A stretch of 64,000 nt of DNA from Streptomyces venezuelae (GTDB lineage Bacteria; Actinomycetota; Actinomycetes; Streptomycetales; Streptomycetaceae): the NCBI RefSeq assembly GCF_008642315.1, contig NZ_CP029192.1, positions 1,674,001 through 1,738,000 of the forward strand, given 5' to 3'. A program made the translations under genes and the position numbers. Below, piece by piece: positions 8,120-16,465 of this stretch (position 1 is its first letter; each line of letters begins with the position of its first letter). The notes below the pieces were generated by a model, which did not search any database, was not told where the DNA came from, and was given only the letters and a program-made list of their open reading frames with translations.

Positions 8120-9535
8120 TCAGTTGTTCCTTTCCAGAAGTCGGCCTGCGGGTTCGCTGAACTCGCCGCCGTGCAGGATGCGTTCGCCGCGCAGCCAGGT
8201 GGACTTCACGACGCCGCTGAGGGTCTTGCCCGCGTACGCCGTGACTCGGTTCCGGTGCTGCAGCTCCGCGGGGTCCACGGTGAAGGTCTCGTCGGGCGCG
8301 AGGACCGCGAAGTCGGCGTCGCGGCCGGCCTCGATGGCGCCCTTCTGGTCGAGTCCGACCAGTTGTGCGGTGCGCGTGGACATCCAGCGCACCACGTCCT
8401 CGAGGGAGTGACCGCGCTTCCTGGCCTCGGTCCAGACGGCGGGCAGGCTCAGCTGGAGTCCGGAGATGCCGCCCCACGCGGTCGCGAAGTCGTCGGTCTT
8501 GAGGTCTGCGGTGGAGGGAGAGTGGTCCGTGACGACGCAGTCGATGGTGCCGTCCGCGAGCGCCTCCCACAGCAGGTCCTGGTTGCCGGCCTCACGGATG
8601 GGCGGGCAGCACTTGAACTCGCTGGCGCCGTCCGGGACTTCCTCGGCGGTCAGGGTGAGGTAGTGCGGGCAGGTCTCGACGGTCAGCTGTACACCCTCGC
8701 GCTTGGCGGCGGCGACGAGCGGCAGCGCGTCGGAGGAGGACAGGTGCAGGACGTGCACGCGGGCGCCGAGCCGCTTGGCGACGGCGATGAGCCCCTCGAT
8801 CGCGGTGTCCTCGGAGATACGGGGCCGGGTCTGGAGGTAGTCCGCGTACTTGGGGCCGCTCTTGTGCGGGGCGGCGTCCAGCTCGTGCGGGTCCTCGGCG
8901 TGCACGATCAGGAGCCCGCCGAACCCGGCGATCTCGGCCATGGAGGCGGTGAGCTGGTCCTGGTTCAGCTCGGGGAACTCGTCGACGCCCGAGGGCGAGA
9001 GGAAGCACTTGAAGCCGTAGACCCCGGCGTCGTGCAGCGGCTTGAGGTCCTGGACGTTGTCGGGCAGGGCGCCGCCCCAGAAGCCGACGTCGATGTGCGC
9101 CTTGGTGCGGGCGACGTCCTGCTTGGTGCGCAGGTTGTCGACGGTCGTCGTCGGCGGCAGGGAGTTGAGGGGCATGTCGACGAGGGTGGTGATGCCGCCG
9201 GCGGCCGCGGCGCGGGTGGCGGTCCAGAAGCCCTCCCACTCCGTGCGGCCCGGGTCGTTCACGTGGACGTGCGTGTCGACGAGGCCGGGGAGCAGCGTGT
9301 CGTCGCCGAGGTCCTCCAGGCGGGCGCCGTCCGGCACCTCGGCGTCGTACGCGTCGACGGCCACGATCTTTCCGCCGGACACGGCGACCGAGGCGGCCCG
9401 GGTGCCCTCAGGGGTGATGACGCGGGTCGAGCGGAGCACCAGTTGCACGTTCGCACCCGTCGCAGCCGTCGCACCTGCCGCATCCGCCGCACTCGCGCCG
9501 GCTGTCGCGTCCACGTGCACGTCCTTTTCGGACAC
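8120..9535 (-). CDS. allB: Allantoinase
   Basis: 471-aa cyclic amidohydrolase converting allantoin to allantoate. Metal-site motifs are in order: [16 protein letters not shown] (HxH), the carboxylated-lysine segment [10 protein letters not shown], the ligand His of [15 protein letters not shown], and the Asp of [10 protein letters not shown]. The C-terminus has the expected [18 protein letters not shown]. The first 28 residues are a low-complexity Ala-rich extension not typical of shorter allantoinases. GTG 9535 has AAAGGGGA upstream. It leads the operon with allantoicase and faces the divergent regulator gene across an operator-rich 366-bp region. Confidence 0.96.
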   Translation of the reverse strand: MSEKDVHVDATAGASAADAAGATAATGANVQLVLRSTRVITPEGTRAASVAVSGGKIVAVDAYDAEVPDGARLEDLGDDTLLPGLVDTHVHVNDPGRTEWEGFWTATRAAAAGGITTLVDMPLNSLPPTTTVDNLRTKQDVARTKAHIDVGFWGGALPDNVQDLKPLHDAGVYGFKCFLSPSGVDEFPELNQDQLTASMAEIAGFGGLLIVHAEDPHELDAAPHKSGPKYADYLQTRPRISEDTAIEGLIAVAKRLGARVHVLHLSSSDALPLVAAAKREGVQLTVETCPHYLTLTAEEVPDGASEFKCCPPIREAGNQDLLWEALADGTIDCVVTDHSPSTADLKTDDFATAWGGISGLQLSLPAVWTEARKRGHSLEDVVRWMSTRTAQLVGLDQKGAIEAGRDADFAVLAPDETFTVDPAELQHRNRVTAYAGKTLSGVVKSTWLRGERILHGGEFSEPAGRLLERNN

Positions 9536-9583
9536 CCGCGTCCCCTTTCTGCTTTCTTCTGTTCCGCTACACAGACCTTTTGC

Positions 9584-9615
9584 TTCCGCTTAACGGAATT
9601 CAACGTTCTGTTGAA
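9584..9615 (-). promoter_or_regulatory. Composite operator upstream of allB (two adjoining palindromes)
   Basis: On the plus strand TTCCGCTTAACGGAA (9584-9598) is a palindrome of the form TTCC-N7-GGAA. It is followed directly by TTCAACGTTCTGTTGAA (9599-9615), arms TTCAAC/GTTGAA. Both lie 49-80 nt before the allB start. The same two elements recur in the same order relative to the gene in front of aceB. The likely binder is the IclR-type regulator encoded next door. Confidence 0.7.
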
Positions 9616-9696
9616 GGAGTTTTCACGCTTGCTCTCGCGACGTCAAGGGTGTGCTTGTTCACGACCGCGAGGTTCCGGCGACGTTCCGGTTCGGAC

Positions 9697-9728
9697 TGGA
9701 CGTTTCCACAACGTGGAATTAGAATTCC
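9697..9728 (+). promoter_or_regulatory. Promoter and operator of the IclR-type regulator gene
   Basis: A -35-like TGGACG (9697-9702) and a good -10 TAGAAT (9720-9725) are 17 nt apart. The palindrome TTCCACAACGTGGAA (9704-9718, again TTCC-N7-GGAA) fills the spacer, and a second palindrome GGAATTAGAATTCC (9715-9728) overlaps the -10. The arrangement predicts autorepression. No other feature was seen in the rest of the 9536-9901 gap. Confidence 0.6.
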
Positions 9729-9901
9729 GCTGGCCAGAACGTAGCTACGCACAACGCGAGCGTCGGGGTTCGCGGGACAACCCCGCGAAGACACGGACAA
9801 AGGCCCCCTGACCGGCGACGACGGCATACCGAGCAAGAGCCCTCGTGAAGAACCGACCGGTAGGCTGCTTCCTTGCCCGCCAGCACCGAAAGGAACGCGC
9901 C

Positions 9902-10717
9902 GTGCCGACGTCAAGCGCCAGCGACGCCCCTGCTGAGACCGCCGCCTCCAAGACCCCCGCCGCGAGCGGTGGCGTCCAGTCCCTCGAGCGCGCCTTCGAT
10001 CTGCTCGAGCGGATGGCGGACGCGGGGGGCGAGGTCGGTCTCAGTGAACTCTCCGCCAGCAGCGGCCTTCCGCTGCCCACGATCCACCGCCTCATGCGCA
10101 CGCTGGTCGCCTGCGGGTACGTGCGTCAGCAGGCCAACCGCCGCTACTCGCTCGGCCCGCGCCTGATCCGCCTCGGCGAATCCGCGTCCCGGCTGCTCGG
10201 CACGTGGGCGCGGCCCTACCTCGCCCGGCTCGTCGAGGAGACCGGCGAGACGGCGAACATGGCGCTCCTCGACGGCGACGAGATCGTGTACGTCGCGCAG
10301 GTGCCGTCCAAGCACTCCATGCGGATGTTCACCGAGGTCGGCCGGCGGGTGCTGCCGCACTCCACGGGTGTCGGCAAGGCGCTGCTCGCGCACGCGTCGC
10401 CGGACGAGGTCCGCGCGCTGCTCGCCCGCACGGGGATGCCGGCGGCGACGGAGAAGACGATCACCACGCCGGAAGGCTTCCTGGCCGCCCTCGACGACGT
10501 GCGCCGCACGGGGTACGCCGTCGACGACAACGAGCAGGAGATCGGCGTCCGGTGCCTGGCCGTGCCGGTGCCCGACTCCCCCACGGCCGCGGCGATCTCC
10601 ATCTCCGGGCCCGCGGGGCGGGTGACGGAGGCGGCCACGGACAAGATCGTGCCGGTGCTGCAGCAGGTGGCGGTGGAACTCTCGGCCGCGCTCGCCAGCG
10701 CGACACCTGGCTCCTGA
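9902..10717 (+). CDS. allR: IclR-family regulator of the allantoin/glyoxylate genes (AllR-like)
   Basis: 271-aa repressor. The N-terminal winged helix spans about residues 25-85 (SLERAFDLLERMADAGGEVG, LSELSASSGLPLPTIHRLMR). The C-terminal IclR effector domain includes VYVAQVPSKHSMRMFTEVGR, LPHSTGVGKALLAH and the DDNEQEIGVRCLAVPV segment. GTG 9902 is preferred (AAAGGA upstream) to GTG 9845. Position divergent to allB and matching operators at allB, aceB and its own promoter support an AllR role. AllR of S. coelicolor is described as repressing allantoin-pathway genes, with allantoate and glyoxylate as effectors. The symbol is an inference from context. Confidence 0.85.
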   Translation: MPTSSASDAPAETAASKTPAASGGVQSLERAFDLLERMADAGGEVGLSELSASSGLPLPTIHRLMRTLVACGYVRQQANRRYSLGPRLIRLGESASRLLGTWARPYLARLVEETGETANMALLDGDEIVYVAQVPSKHSMRMFTEVGRRVLPHSTGVGKALLAHASPDEVRALLARTGMPAATEKTITTPEGFLAALDDVRRTGYAVDDNEQEIGVRCLAVPVPDSPTAAAISISGPAGRVTEAATDKIVPVLQQVAVELSAALASATPGS

Positions 10718-10795
10718 GCCCTGGGCGTCCCTTTCCCACCCACCCACCCAACTACCGGCACCACCGACTCACCGTAGGGCCCACACCCGACGGGT

Positions 10796-11125
10796 GGAAC
10801 GGTCGCGAAGCGGCGGAGAGGGCCGGGCCTGCTGATCGCCGGGTACCGGGCACCCGGGCGGGAAACCGTCGCGGAGCGACGGAGAAGACCAGGCCCGCTG
10901 ATCGCCGGGTAACGGGTGGGCGGGCGGGAAACCGTCGCGGAGCGACGGAGAAGACCAGGCCCGCTGATCGCCGGGTAACGGGTGGGCGGGCGGGAAACCG
11001 TCGCGGAGCGACGGAGAGGGCCTGGCCCACTGGTCGCCGAGCAACGGGCGGGCGGGTGGGAAACCCGTCGCGGAGCGACGGAGAGGGGCCGGCCCGCCCG
11101 TCGCCGGGCAACGGATGGGTGGGAG
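10796..11125. repeat. Five ~66-bp tandem repeats, each with a hairpin, between convergent genes
   Basis: The unit begins GGAAACCGTCGCGGAGCGAC and repeats at 10861, 10927, 10993 and 11059 (exact 66-bp spacing), with a degenerate copy at 10796. Each good copy carries the palindrome CCGTCGC-GGA-GCGACGG (10866-10882, 10932-10948, 10998-11014, 11065-11081). The array fills most of the 490-bp gap between allR and the stress-protein gene. Because 66 is divisible by three, long false open frames cross it on both strands. Likely roles are serial bidirectional terminators or a structural repeat. Confidence 0.75.
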
Positions 11126-11207
11126 AGGCAAGGGCGCGCGCTCGTCGCCGGGCAACGGGTGCGGCGAAGAGCGCGGAGCCGCGCATCGCGGGACGGCTTG
11201 CGTGGGG

Positions 11208-11756
11208 CTACTGATTCGCCAGGGCGAAGTCCTCCGCGGTCATCCGCCGCAACGTGCGGCGCATACCCCGCGGCCGCGCCGGCGCCGGCGCCGTGAGAAC
11301 CGCGCAGGCCGCGTGCGCGTGAACGTAGCGGTGAGTGCGGGCAGCATGCCGACGCGGCCGAGCCCCGATGACAAGGAGCGCATCCGGATGCGCGGCCAAC
11401 TCGCAGAGAACTCGCCCCGCCCGCCCCCGAACCACGCGCCGCTCGACGACAACCCCCCGCGGCGCCCCGCCGAAGACCTCGTCGAAGGCCCGGTCCAGGC
11501 GCCCCCGGGCCTCCGCGTACCAGTGGCGCGCCCACGCCGGATCGGGGTGACGCAGGTACAGACCCTCACCCTCGGGCGGTTCCCACGCCAGGACGGCGAC
11601 CAGCACACGGCCCCCGCGCCGCGCCTGCACCGCCCCCGCCCGCAGCGCCGCGAGGCTCGCGAGCGACCCGCTGACCCCGACCACCACCACTTCCCGCCCG
11701 GACACCACCGCTTCCCGCCCGGACACCTCCGCTTCCCACCCAGACATCCCAGACAT
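11208..11756 (-). CDS. Universal stress protein (UspA family)
   Basis: 182-aa single-domain Usp. The core begins VVVVGVSGSLASLAALRAGA (beta-1/loop/alpha-1) and continues with VLVAVLAWEPPEGEG, a helical region RLDRAFDEVFGG, and DALLVIGARPRR. The usual ATP-binding G-x2-G-x9-GS/T pattern is not complete, so nucleotide binding is uncertain. The first 20 residues contain a small duplication (SGREAVVSGREVVV). ATG 11756 has a strong GGGGAGAGGG upstream; an in-frame ATG lies at 11747. The gene diverges from the MocR regulator gene. Confidence 0.8.
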   Translation of the reverse strand: MSGMSGWEAEVSGREAVVSGREVVVVGVSGSLASLAALRAGAVQARRGGRVLVAVLAWEPPEGEGLYLRHPDPAWARHWYAEARGRLDRAFDEVFGGAPRGVVVERRVVRGRAGRVLCELAAHPDALLVIGARPRRHAARTHRYVHAHAACAVLTAPAPARPRGMRRTLRRMTAEDFALANQ

Positions 11757-11825
11757 CCCTCTCCCCTCGCCCCTCTCCCCAGGCCAAACGCCGACTGAAG
11801 TGCTTCGATCCGCAGTCTGTACGCT

Positions 11826-11851
11826 GATTGGCCTGGACAGCAGGGCCAATC
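11826..11851 (+). promoter_or_regulatory. Inverted repeat upstream of the MocR-type regulator gene
   Basis: GATTGGCC (11826-11833) and GGCCAATC (11844-11851) form perfect 8-bp arms around 10 bp, ending 13 nt before the regulator ATG. MocR regulators commonly bind paired sites in the divergent promoter they control, so autoregulation and control of the stress-protein gene are plausible. Confidence 0.5.
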
Positions 11852-11864
11852 GGCAGGAGTTGGC

Positions 11865-13337
11865 ATGGCAGACGCACGCGTGGTCCACACCGTGGACAGG
11901 AGGCTCGGCAGCCGTCAGCTGGCCCAGCTCCTGACCGGCACGGTCGGCGAGCGCCCCGGCTACCGCGCGCTGGCGAGCGGAGTGTGCACGCTGCTGCTCG
12001 ATGGCCGCATCCCCCTGCACACCCGGCTCCCCGCGGAGCGCGAACTGGCCTCCGCGCTGAGCGTCAGCCGGGCCACGGTCACGGCGGCGTACGACGTGCT
12101 GCGCGAGGGCGGGTACGCCCTCAGTCGGCGCGGCGCCGGCACCTGGACCGAGCTGCCGCGGGGGCAGCGGCCGTCCAGCGTCGCCGCCTTCCCCGCGGGC
12201 GACGGCGTCCTCGACCTGGCCGTCGCCGCGCCGGGCGCCCCGGAGGCGGAGCTCGGCGCCGCCCTCGCCGCCGCGGGCACGATGCTGGCCGGGCACGCGC
12301 CGACACCGGGCTACCACCCGTACGGCATACCGGAGTTGCGGACCGCCGTCGCCGAGCGCTTCACACGGCGCGGCCTGCCCACCCTCCCCGAGCAGATCCT
12401 CATCACCACCGGCGCCCAGCACGCGCTGTCCCTGACCCTCGCGCTGCTCGGCCGTCCTGGTGACCGCGTCCTGGTCGAGAACCCGTCGTACCCGAACGCC
12501 CTGGACGCGATCCGTGGCGCGGGCCTGCGCGCCGTCCCCGTCCCCGTGACGGAGGACGGGTGGGACGCCGGGCTGGTCGAGTCGTCGCTGCGGCAGGCGG
12601 CGCCCCGACTCGCGTACCTCGTACCGGACTTCCAGAACCCGACGGGCGCCCTGATGCCCCGCGAGCAGCGCGTCCGCATCCTGGAGACCGCCCGCGCCAC
12701 CGGCACCTGGCTGCTGATCGACGAGACGATCGCCGACATCGCGCTGGACGTGCCGCCGCCCGCGCCCTTCGCCTCGCTCGCGCCGCACGGCGCGGGCGAA
12801 CAGGTCGTCACCGTGGGGTCGTTGAGCAAGACGCACTGGGGCGGGCTGCGCATCGGTTGGGTGCGGGCCGGGTCGCGGCTGATCACCGAGCTGGCGACCA
12901 AGCGCGTGCCGAGCGACATGGCGACGCCCGTCATCGAGCAGCTCGTGGCGCTGCATCTCCTGCGCGGCATGGACGACGTGCTGCGCGAGCGGCTGCCGCG
13001 CCTGCGGGCGCAGCGGGACGCGCTCGCGGCGTCGTTGGCCCGCCACGTGCCGGAGTGGCGCTGGCAGGTGCCTCCGGGCGGGCTCTCGCTCTGGGTGGAC
13101 CTGGGCCGTCCGATCGCGTCCTCGCTGGCCCGCGCGGTCCTCGCGCAGGGCGTACGGATCGAGGGCGGTTCACGGTTCGGCGCGGATCCGGGGACGCACG
13201 AGCACCGGCTCCGCATCCCGTACACGCTGTCGGCCGACCTGTCGGAGCAGGCCGTACGCCGACTGGCGACGGCTCTGGCGGGTGACCTGCGCCCCACGGC
13301 GGGTGACGACGTCGGCCGCAGGCACTGGGTGGCCTGA
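11865..13337 (+). CDS. MocR-type GntR regulator with aminotransferase domain
   Basis: 490-aa fusion. Residues about 15-90 are a GntR winged helix (PLHTRLPAERELASALSVSR). The rest is a fold-type I PLP aminotransferase domain with YHPYGIPELRTAVA, LVENPSYPNALDAI, PDFQNPTGALM, a DET aspartate region, and the PLP lysine in VGSLSKTHWGGLRIGW. MocR proteins use PLP or an amino compound as effector rather than catalysing a reaction. ATG 11865 follows GGAG. It diverges from the stress-protein gene; the typical pdxST or yczE partners are not seen here. Confidence 0.88.
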   Translation: MADARVVHTVDRRLGSRQLAQLLTGTVGERPGYRALASGVCTLLLDGRIPLHTRLPAERELASALSVSRATVTAAYDVLREGGYALSRRGAGTWTELPRGQRPSSVAAFPAGDGVLDLAVAAPGAPEAELGAALAAAGTMLAGHAPTPGYHPYGIPELRTAVAERFTRRGLPTLPEQILITTGAQHALSLTLALLGRPGDRVLVENPSYPNALDAIRGAGLRAVPVPVTEDGWDAGLVESSLRQAAPRLAYLVPDFQNPTGALMPREQRVRILETARATGTWLLIDETIADIALDVPPPAPFASLAPHGAGEQVVTVGSLSKTHWGGLRIGWVRAGSRLITELATKRVPSDMATPVIEQLVALHLLRGMDDVLRERLPRLRAQRDALAASLARHVPEWRWQVPPGGLSLWVDLGRPIASSLARAVLAQGVRIEGGSRFGADPGTHEHRLRIPYTLSADLSEQAVRRLATALAGDLRPTAGDDVGRRHWVA

Positions 13338-13380
13338 CCTCGGCACGCCCCCCGGCGGCCGCAGAACCGATTCCCCAGCG

Positions 13381-13668
13381 CTACCGCCCGTCCGGTTCCC
13401 CGAATATCTCCACGGCCACCCGCACCGCCGCCAGGCCCGCCGCCAGTGCGCTGACCGAGCCGATCGCGCCGGCCACCAGCAGGAGTGACCTGCGCATCCT
13501 GGGGATCTCGGGGGCGCCGCCGTACGCCATCTCCGACAGCGCGGCCAGTTCGTCCTCGGCGATGCCGCGGTCGGTGAACTCGGCCGGGTGCGCGGCGAGC
13601 TCACGGCGCAGCCGGGCCACGGCGGCGCGCAGTTCCGCCACCCGCGGGTCTTCGTCGCTCCCTGTCAC
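13381..13668 (-). CDS. Small membrane-associated protein, DUF5955-like
   Basis: 95-aa protein. The N-terminal half is charged and helical (VAELRAAVARLRRELAAHPA), followed by ALSEMAYGGAPEIPRMRRSL, then one or two hydrophobic segments (about residues 60-88) and a charged end. This resembles small Streptomyces proteins grouped as DUF5955; function unknown. GTG 13668 was chosen because the frame upstream is low complexity (tandem CTTGCC on the plus strand, 13667-13690). It converges on the MocR gene and diverges from the nucleotidyltransferase gene. Confidence 0.6.
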   Translation of the reverse strand: MTGSDEDPRVAELRAAVARLRRELAAHPAEFTDRGIAEDELAALSEMAYGGAPEIPRMRRSLLLVAGAIGSVSALAAGLAAVRVAVEIFGEPDGR

Positions 13669-13827
13669 TTGCCCTTGCCCTTGCCTTTGCTGCAATTCCC
13701 CGGCTCCCCGTTGCTGGTCGGGCGTCAGGGGGCCGCGGGTCAGTAAACCGCTCCCGAGACGCGGGGCGCCACTTTCGCGTACGCCGTCGGCGGCGGGTGT
13801 CGCGAACATCTCGTGTATCCAGGAGTC

Positions 13828-14556
13828 ATGACGACAGAACCGATGAACACGCAGGTTGACGGGGCGGGCGAGGTCGTCGGGCTGCTGCTCGCCGCGGGGG
13901 GCGGGCGGCGCCTCGGCGGGCGGCCGAAGGCGTTGCTGGAGCACCGGGGCAGGCCGCTCGTGGAGCACGCCGTGCGGGTGCTGCGCGAGGCGGGCTGCAC
14001 GCGGGTGCACGTGGTCCTCGGCGCTTCCGCCGACGCCGTGCGCGCGCGGGCCTCGCTGCCCGGCTGCCTACTGGTCGACAACCCGGAGTGGGAGGAGGGC
14101 ATGGGCTCGTCGCTGCGCACCGGCCTCGCCTCGCTCGCGGGCACGGACGCCGCCGCCGTGCTGGTCTCGCTGGTCGATCAGCCGGGGATCGGCCCGGCGG
14201 CGACGGCGCGTGTCCGTGCCGCGTACCGCTCACCGACGACGCTGGCGGCGGCCGCGTACGACGGGGTGCGGGGCCACCCGGTCCTGTTCGGCAGGGACCA
14301 CTGGGCGGGGATCGCGGCGAGTGCGGTGGGCGATCGGGGGGCACGCGATTACTTGCGGGAGCACGTGGGTGAGATCACGCTCGTGGAGTGCGGGGACGTG
14401 GCGGAGGCGTACGACATCGACACGGCGGAGGATCTGATGCGCCTGGAACCGGGCACTGGGTTGCCGCCCGCCCCCGGAGCCCCGGACCCCCTTCCGCCCG
14501 CCGGCCCCGGAACCCTGCCCTCCAGCCCCACTGGAGGCCCGGCGCACGTGGAGTGA
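13828..14556 (+). CDS. MobA-like NTP transferase (molybdenum cofactor nucleotidyltransferase, MocA-like)
   Basis: 242-aa protein with the nucleotidyltransferase signature LLAAGGGRRLGGRPKALLEH, then HVVLGASADAV, NPEWEEGMGSSLRTGL, VSLVDQPGIG with the metal-binding Asp, and GVRGHPVLFGRDHW. The VDQP and GHPVLF motifs match MocA/CoxI-linked enzymes that attach CMP to molybdopterin for xanthine dehydrogenase-type enzymes. Since xanthine oxidation feeds allantoin formation, its place between allR and aceB makes sense, but no dehydrogenase is in the window. ATG 13828 follows CCAGGAGTC. The last 30 residues are Pro/Gly-rich and unlike the family. Confidence 0.82.
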   Translation: MTTEPMNTQVDGAGEVVGLLLAAGGGRRLGGRPKALLEHRGRPLVEHAVRVLREAGCTRVHVVLGASADAVRARASLPGCLLVDNPEWEEGMGSSLRTGLASLAGTDAAAVLVSLVDQPGIGPAATARVRAAYRSPTTLAAAAYDGVRGHPVLFGRDHWAGIAASAVGDRGARDYLREHVGEITLVECGDVAEAYDIDTAEDLMRLEPGTGLPPAPGAPDPLPPAGPGTLPSSPTGGPAHVE

Positions 14557-14604
14557 CCGGCATGGCACTCAGCGACACGTTCTGTCGACGAGAAGAATCT
14601 CGAC

Positions 14605-14645
14605 GTCAACAAACCATTGAACTTCCACCATAAGGAAACTAGTAT
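14605..14645 (+). promoter_or_regulatory. aceB promoter with composite AllR-type operator
   Basis: TTGAAC (14617-14622) and TAGTAT (14640-14645) are separated by 17 nt. The spacer contains TTCCACCATAAGGAA (14623-14637), a TTCC-N7-GGAA palindrome. Just upstream, GTCAACAAACCATTGAA (14605-14621) matches the second allB element at 13 of 17 positions in the same relative order. A repressor bound here would block polymerase directly. The rest of the 14557-14781 gap holds about 135 nt of untranslated leader without an obvious element. Confidence 0.7.
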
Positions 14646-14781
14646 CCACTGACCAGAAGGCCCGTTATCTCGGACGGGGCCCCAAAGCCGTACCTCGGCT
14701 CCTGTGGCACCCAGTGCCACCTGTCTGCCCGGCGGCTCGCCCGGCACCGTCCGTGCAGCTCTCTGAAGGAAGTGACAGGAC

Positions 14782-16401
14782 ATGTCCGCACTAGCGCCGT
14801 CGCCGCTGGCCATCGTCGACGCAGAGCCCCTGCCCCGGCAGGAAGAGGTGCTCACCGACGCGGCCCTCGCCTTTGTGGCCGAGCTGCACCGGCAGTTCAC
14901 GCCCCGGCGTGACGAGCTCCTCGCCCGCCGTGCCGAGCGCCGCGCGGAGATCGCCCGCACCTCCACCCTGGACTTCCTCCCGGAGACCGCCGCGGTCCGC
15001 GAGGACGACTCCTGGAAGGTCGCGCCGGCCCCGGCCGCGCTGAACGACCGCCGCGTGGAGATCACGGGCCCGACCGACCGCAAGATGACCATCAACGCCC
15101 TGAACTCGGGCGCGAAGGTCTGGCTCGCGGACTTCGAGGACGCCTCGGCTCCCACCTGGGAGAACGTGGTCCTCGGCCAGCTCAACCTCACCGACGCCTA
15201 CGAGCGCCGCATCGACTTCACGGACGAGCGCAGCGGCAAGTCGTACGCGCTGAAGGGCGCCGACGAGCTCGCCACCGTCGTCATGCGTCCGCGCGGCTGG
15301 CACCTGGACGAGCGTCACCTTCAGGTCGAGGGCCGCGCGGTCCCCGGCGCGCTGGTCGACTTCGGCCTGTACTTCTTCCACAACGCCAAGCGCCTCATCG
15401 AACTCGGCAAGGGCCCGTACTTCTACCTCCCGAAGACGGAGTCGTACCTGGAGGCCCGCCTCTGGAACGACATCTTCGTCTTCGCGCAGGACTACGTCGG
15501 CATCCCGCAGGGCACGGTCCGCGCCACCGTCCTCATCGAGACGATCACGGCCGCGTACCAGATGGAGGAGATCCTCTACGAGCTGCGCGACCACGCCTCC
15601 GGCCTGAACGCGGGCCGCTGGGACTACCTCTTCTCCATCGTCAAGAACTTCCGTGACGGCGGCTCGAAGTTCGTCCTGCCGGACCGCAACCTGGTGACGA
15701 TGACCGCCCCGTTCATGCGGGCGTACACCGAACTCCTCGTCCGCACCTGCCACAAGCGCGGCGCGCACGCGATCGGCGGCATGGCCGCGTTCATCCCGTC
15801 CCGCAAGGACGCGGAGGTCAACAAGGTCGCGTTCGAGAAGGTCGCGAACGACAAGGACCGCGAGGCCGGGGACGGCTTCGACGGCTCGTGGGTGGCCCAC
15901 CCCGACCTGGTCCCGATCGCCATGAAGTCCTTCGACGCGGTCCTGGGCGACAAGCCCAACCAGAAGGACCGGCTGCGCGAGGACGTCTCGGTCGCGCCCG
16001 GTGACCTGATCGCCATCGACTCCCTCGACGCGAAGCCCACCTACGACGGCCTGGTCAACGCCGTCCAGGTCGGCATCCGCTACATCGAGGCGTGGCTGCG
16101 CGGCCTCGGCGCCGTCGCCATCTTCAACCTGATGGAGGACGCCGCCACCGCCGAGATCTCCCGCTCCCAGATCTGGCAGTGGATCAACGCGGGCGTCGTC
16201 TTCGAGACGGGCGAGACGGCCACGGCCGACCTGGCCCGCAAGGTCGCCGCCGAGGAGCTCGCCGCGATCCGCGAGGAGATCGGCGACGAGGCCTTCGCGT
16301 CCGGCAAGTGGCAGCAGGCCCACGACCTCCTCCTCCAGCTCTCCCTGGACGCGGACTACGCCGACTTCCTGACCCTCCCCGCGTACGAGCAGCTGCGCTG
16401 A
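14782..16401 (+). CDS. aceB: Malate synthase A
   Basis: 539-aa enzyme condensing glyoxylate with acetyl-CoA to malate. Length and motifs match the A isoform (short, without the extra domain of isoform G): INALNSGAKVWLADFEDAS, VVMRPRGWHLDERHL, YFYLPKTESYLEARLWNDIF, ATVLIETITAAYQMEEILYE, HAIGGMAAFIPSRKD and the C-terminal GLGAVAIFNLMEDAATAEIS. ATG 14782 follows AAGGAAGTG. It serves as the sink for glyoxylate released from allantoin (or by isocitrate lyase, not in the window) and carries the operators of the allantoin genes. Confidence 0.97.
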   Translation: MSALAPSPLAIVDAEPLPRQEEVLTDAALAFVAELHRQFTPRRDELLARRAERRAEIARTSTLDFLPETAAVREDDSWKVAPAPAALNDRRVEITGPTDRKMTINALNSGAKVWLADFEDASAPTWENVVLGQLNLTDAYERRIDFTDERSGKSYALKGADELATVVMRPRGWHLDERHLQVEGRAVPGALVDFGLYFFHNAKRLIELGKGPYFYLPKTESYLEARLWNDIFVFAQDYVGIPQGTVRATVLIETITAAYQMEEILYELRDHASGLNAGRWDYLFSIVKNFRDGGSKFVLPDRNLVTMTAPFMRAYTELLVRTCHKRGAHAIGGMAAFIPSRKDAEVNKVAFEKVANDKDREAGDGFDGSWVAHPDLVPIAMKSFDAVLGDKPNQKDRLREDVSVAPGDLIAIDSLDAKPTYDGLVNAVQVGIRYIEAWLRGLGAVAIFNLMEDAATAEISRSQIWQWINAGVVFETGETATADLARKVAAEELAAIREEIGDEAFASGKWQQAHDLLLQLSLDADYADFLTLPAYEQLR

Positions 16402-16425
16402 CCCGTCGCACACCCCGCATCACCC

Positions 16426-16465
16426 GACCGAGCCCCCGGCACCGCACAGCGCCGGGGGCTCGGTC
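16426..16465 (+). terminator. Terminator of aceB
   Basis: Perfect 15-bp stem GACCGAGCCCCCGGC (16426-16440) / GCCGGGGGCTCGGTC (16451-16465) with a 10-nt loop, 24 nt after the stop codon. Confidence 0.85.

Noticed and set aside
10796..11125. CRISPR array
   Set aside because: Repeats abut with no unique spacers, units are 66 bp and no cas genes are nearby.
10204..11535. Long open frames on both strands through the 66-bp repeats, predicting 22-residue tandem repeat proteins
   Set aside because: The repeat period is divisible by three, so any frame without a stop in one unit stays open. The frames run antisense or out of frame through the regulator and stress-protein genes and have no start with a ribosome site; the conserved part is the hairpin.
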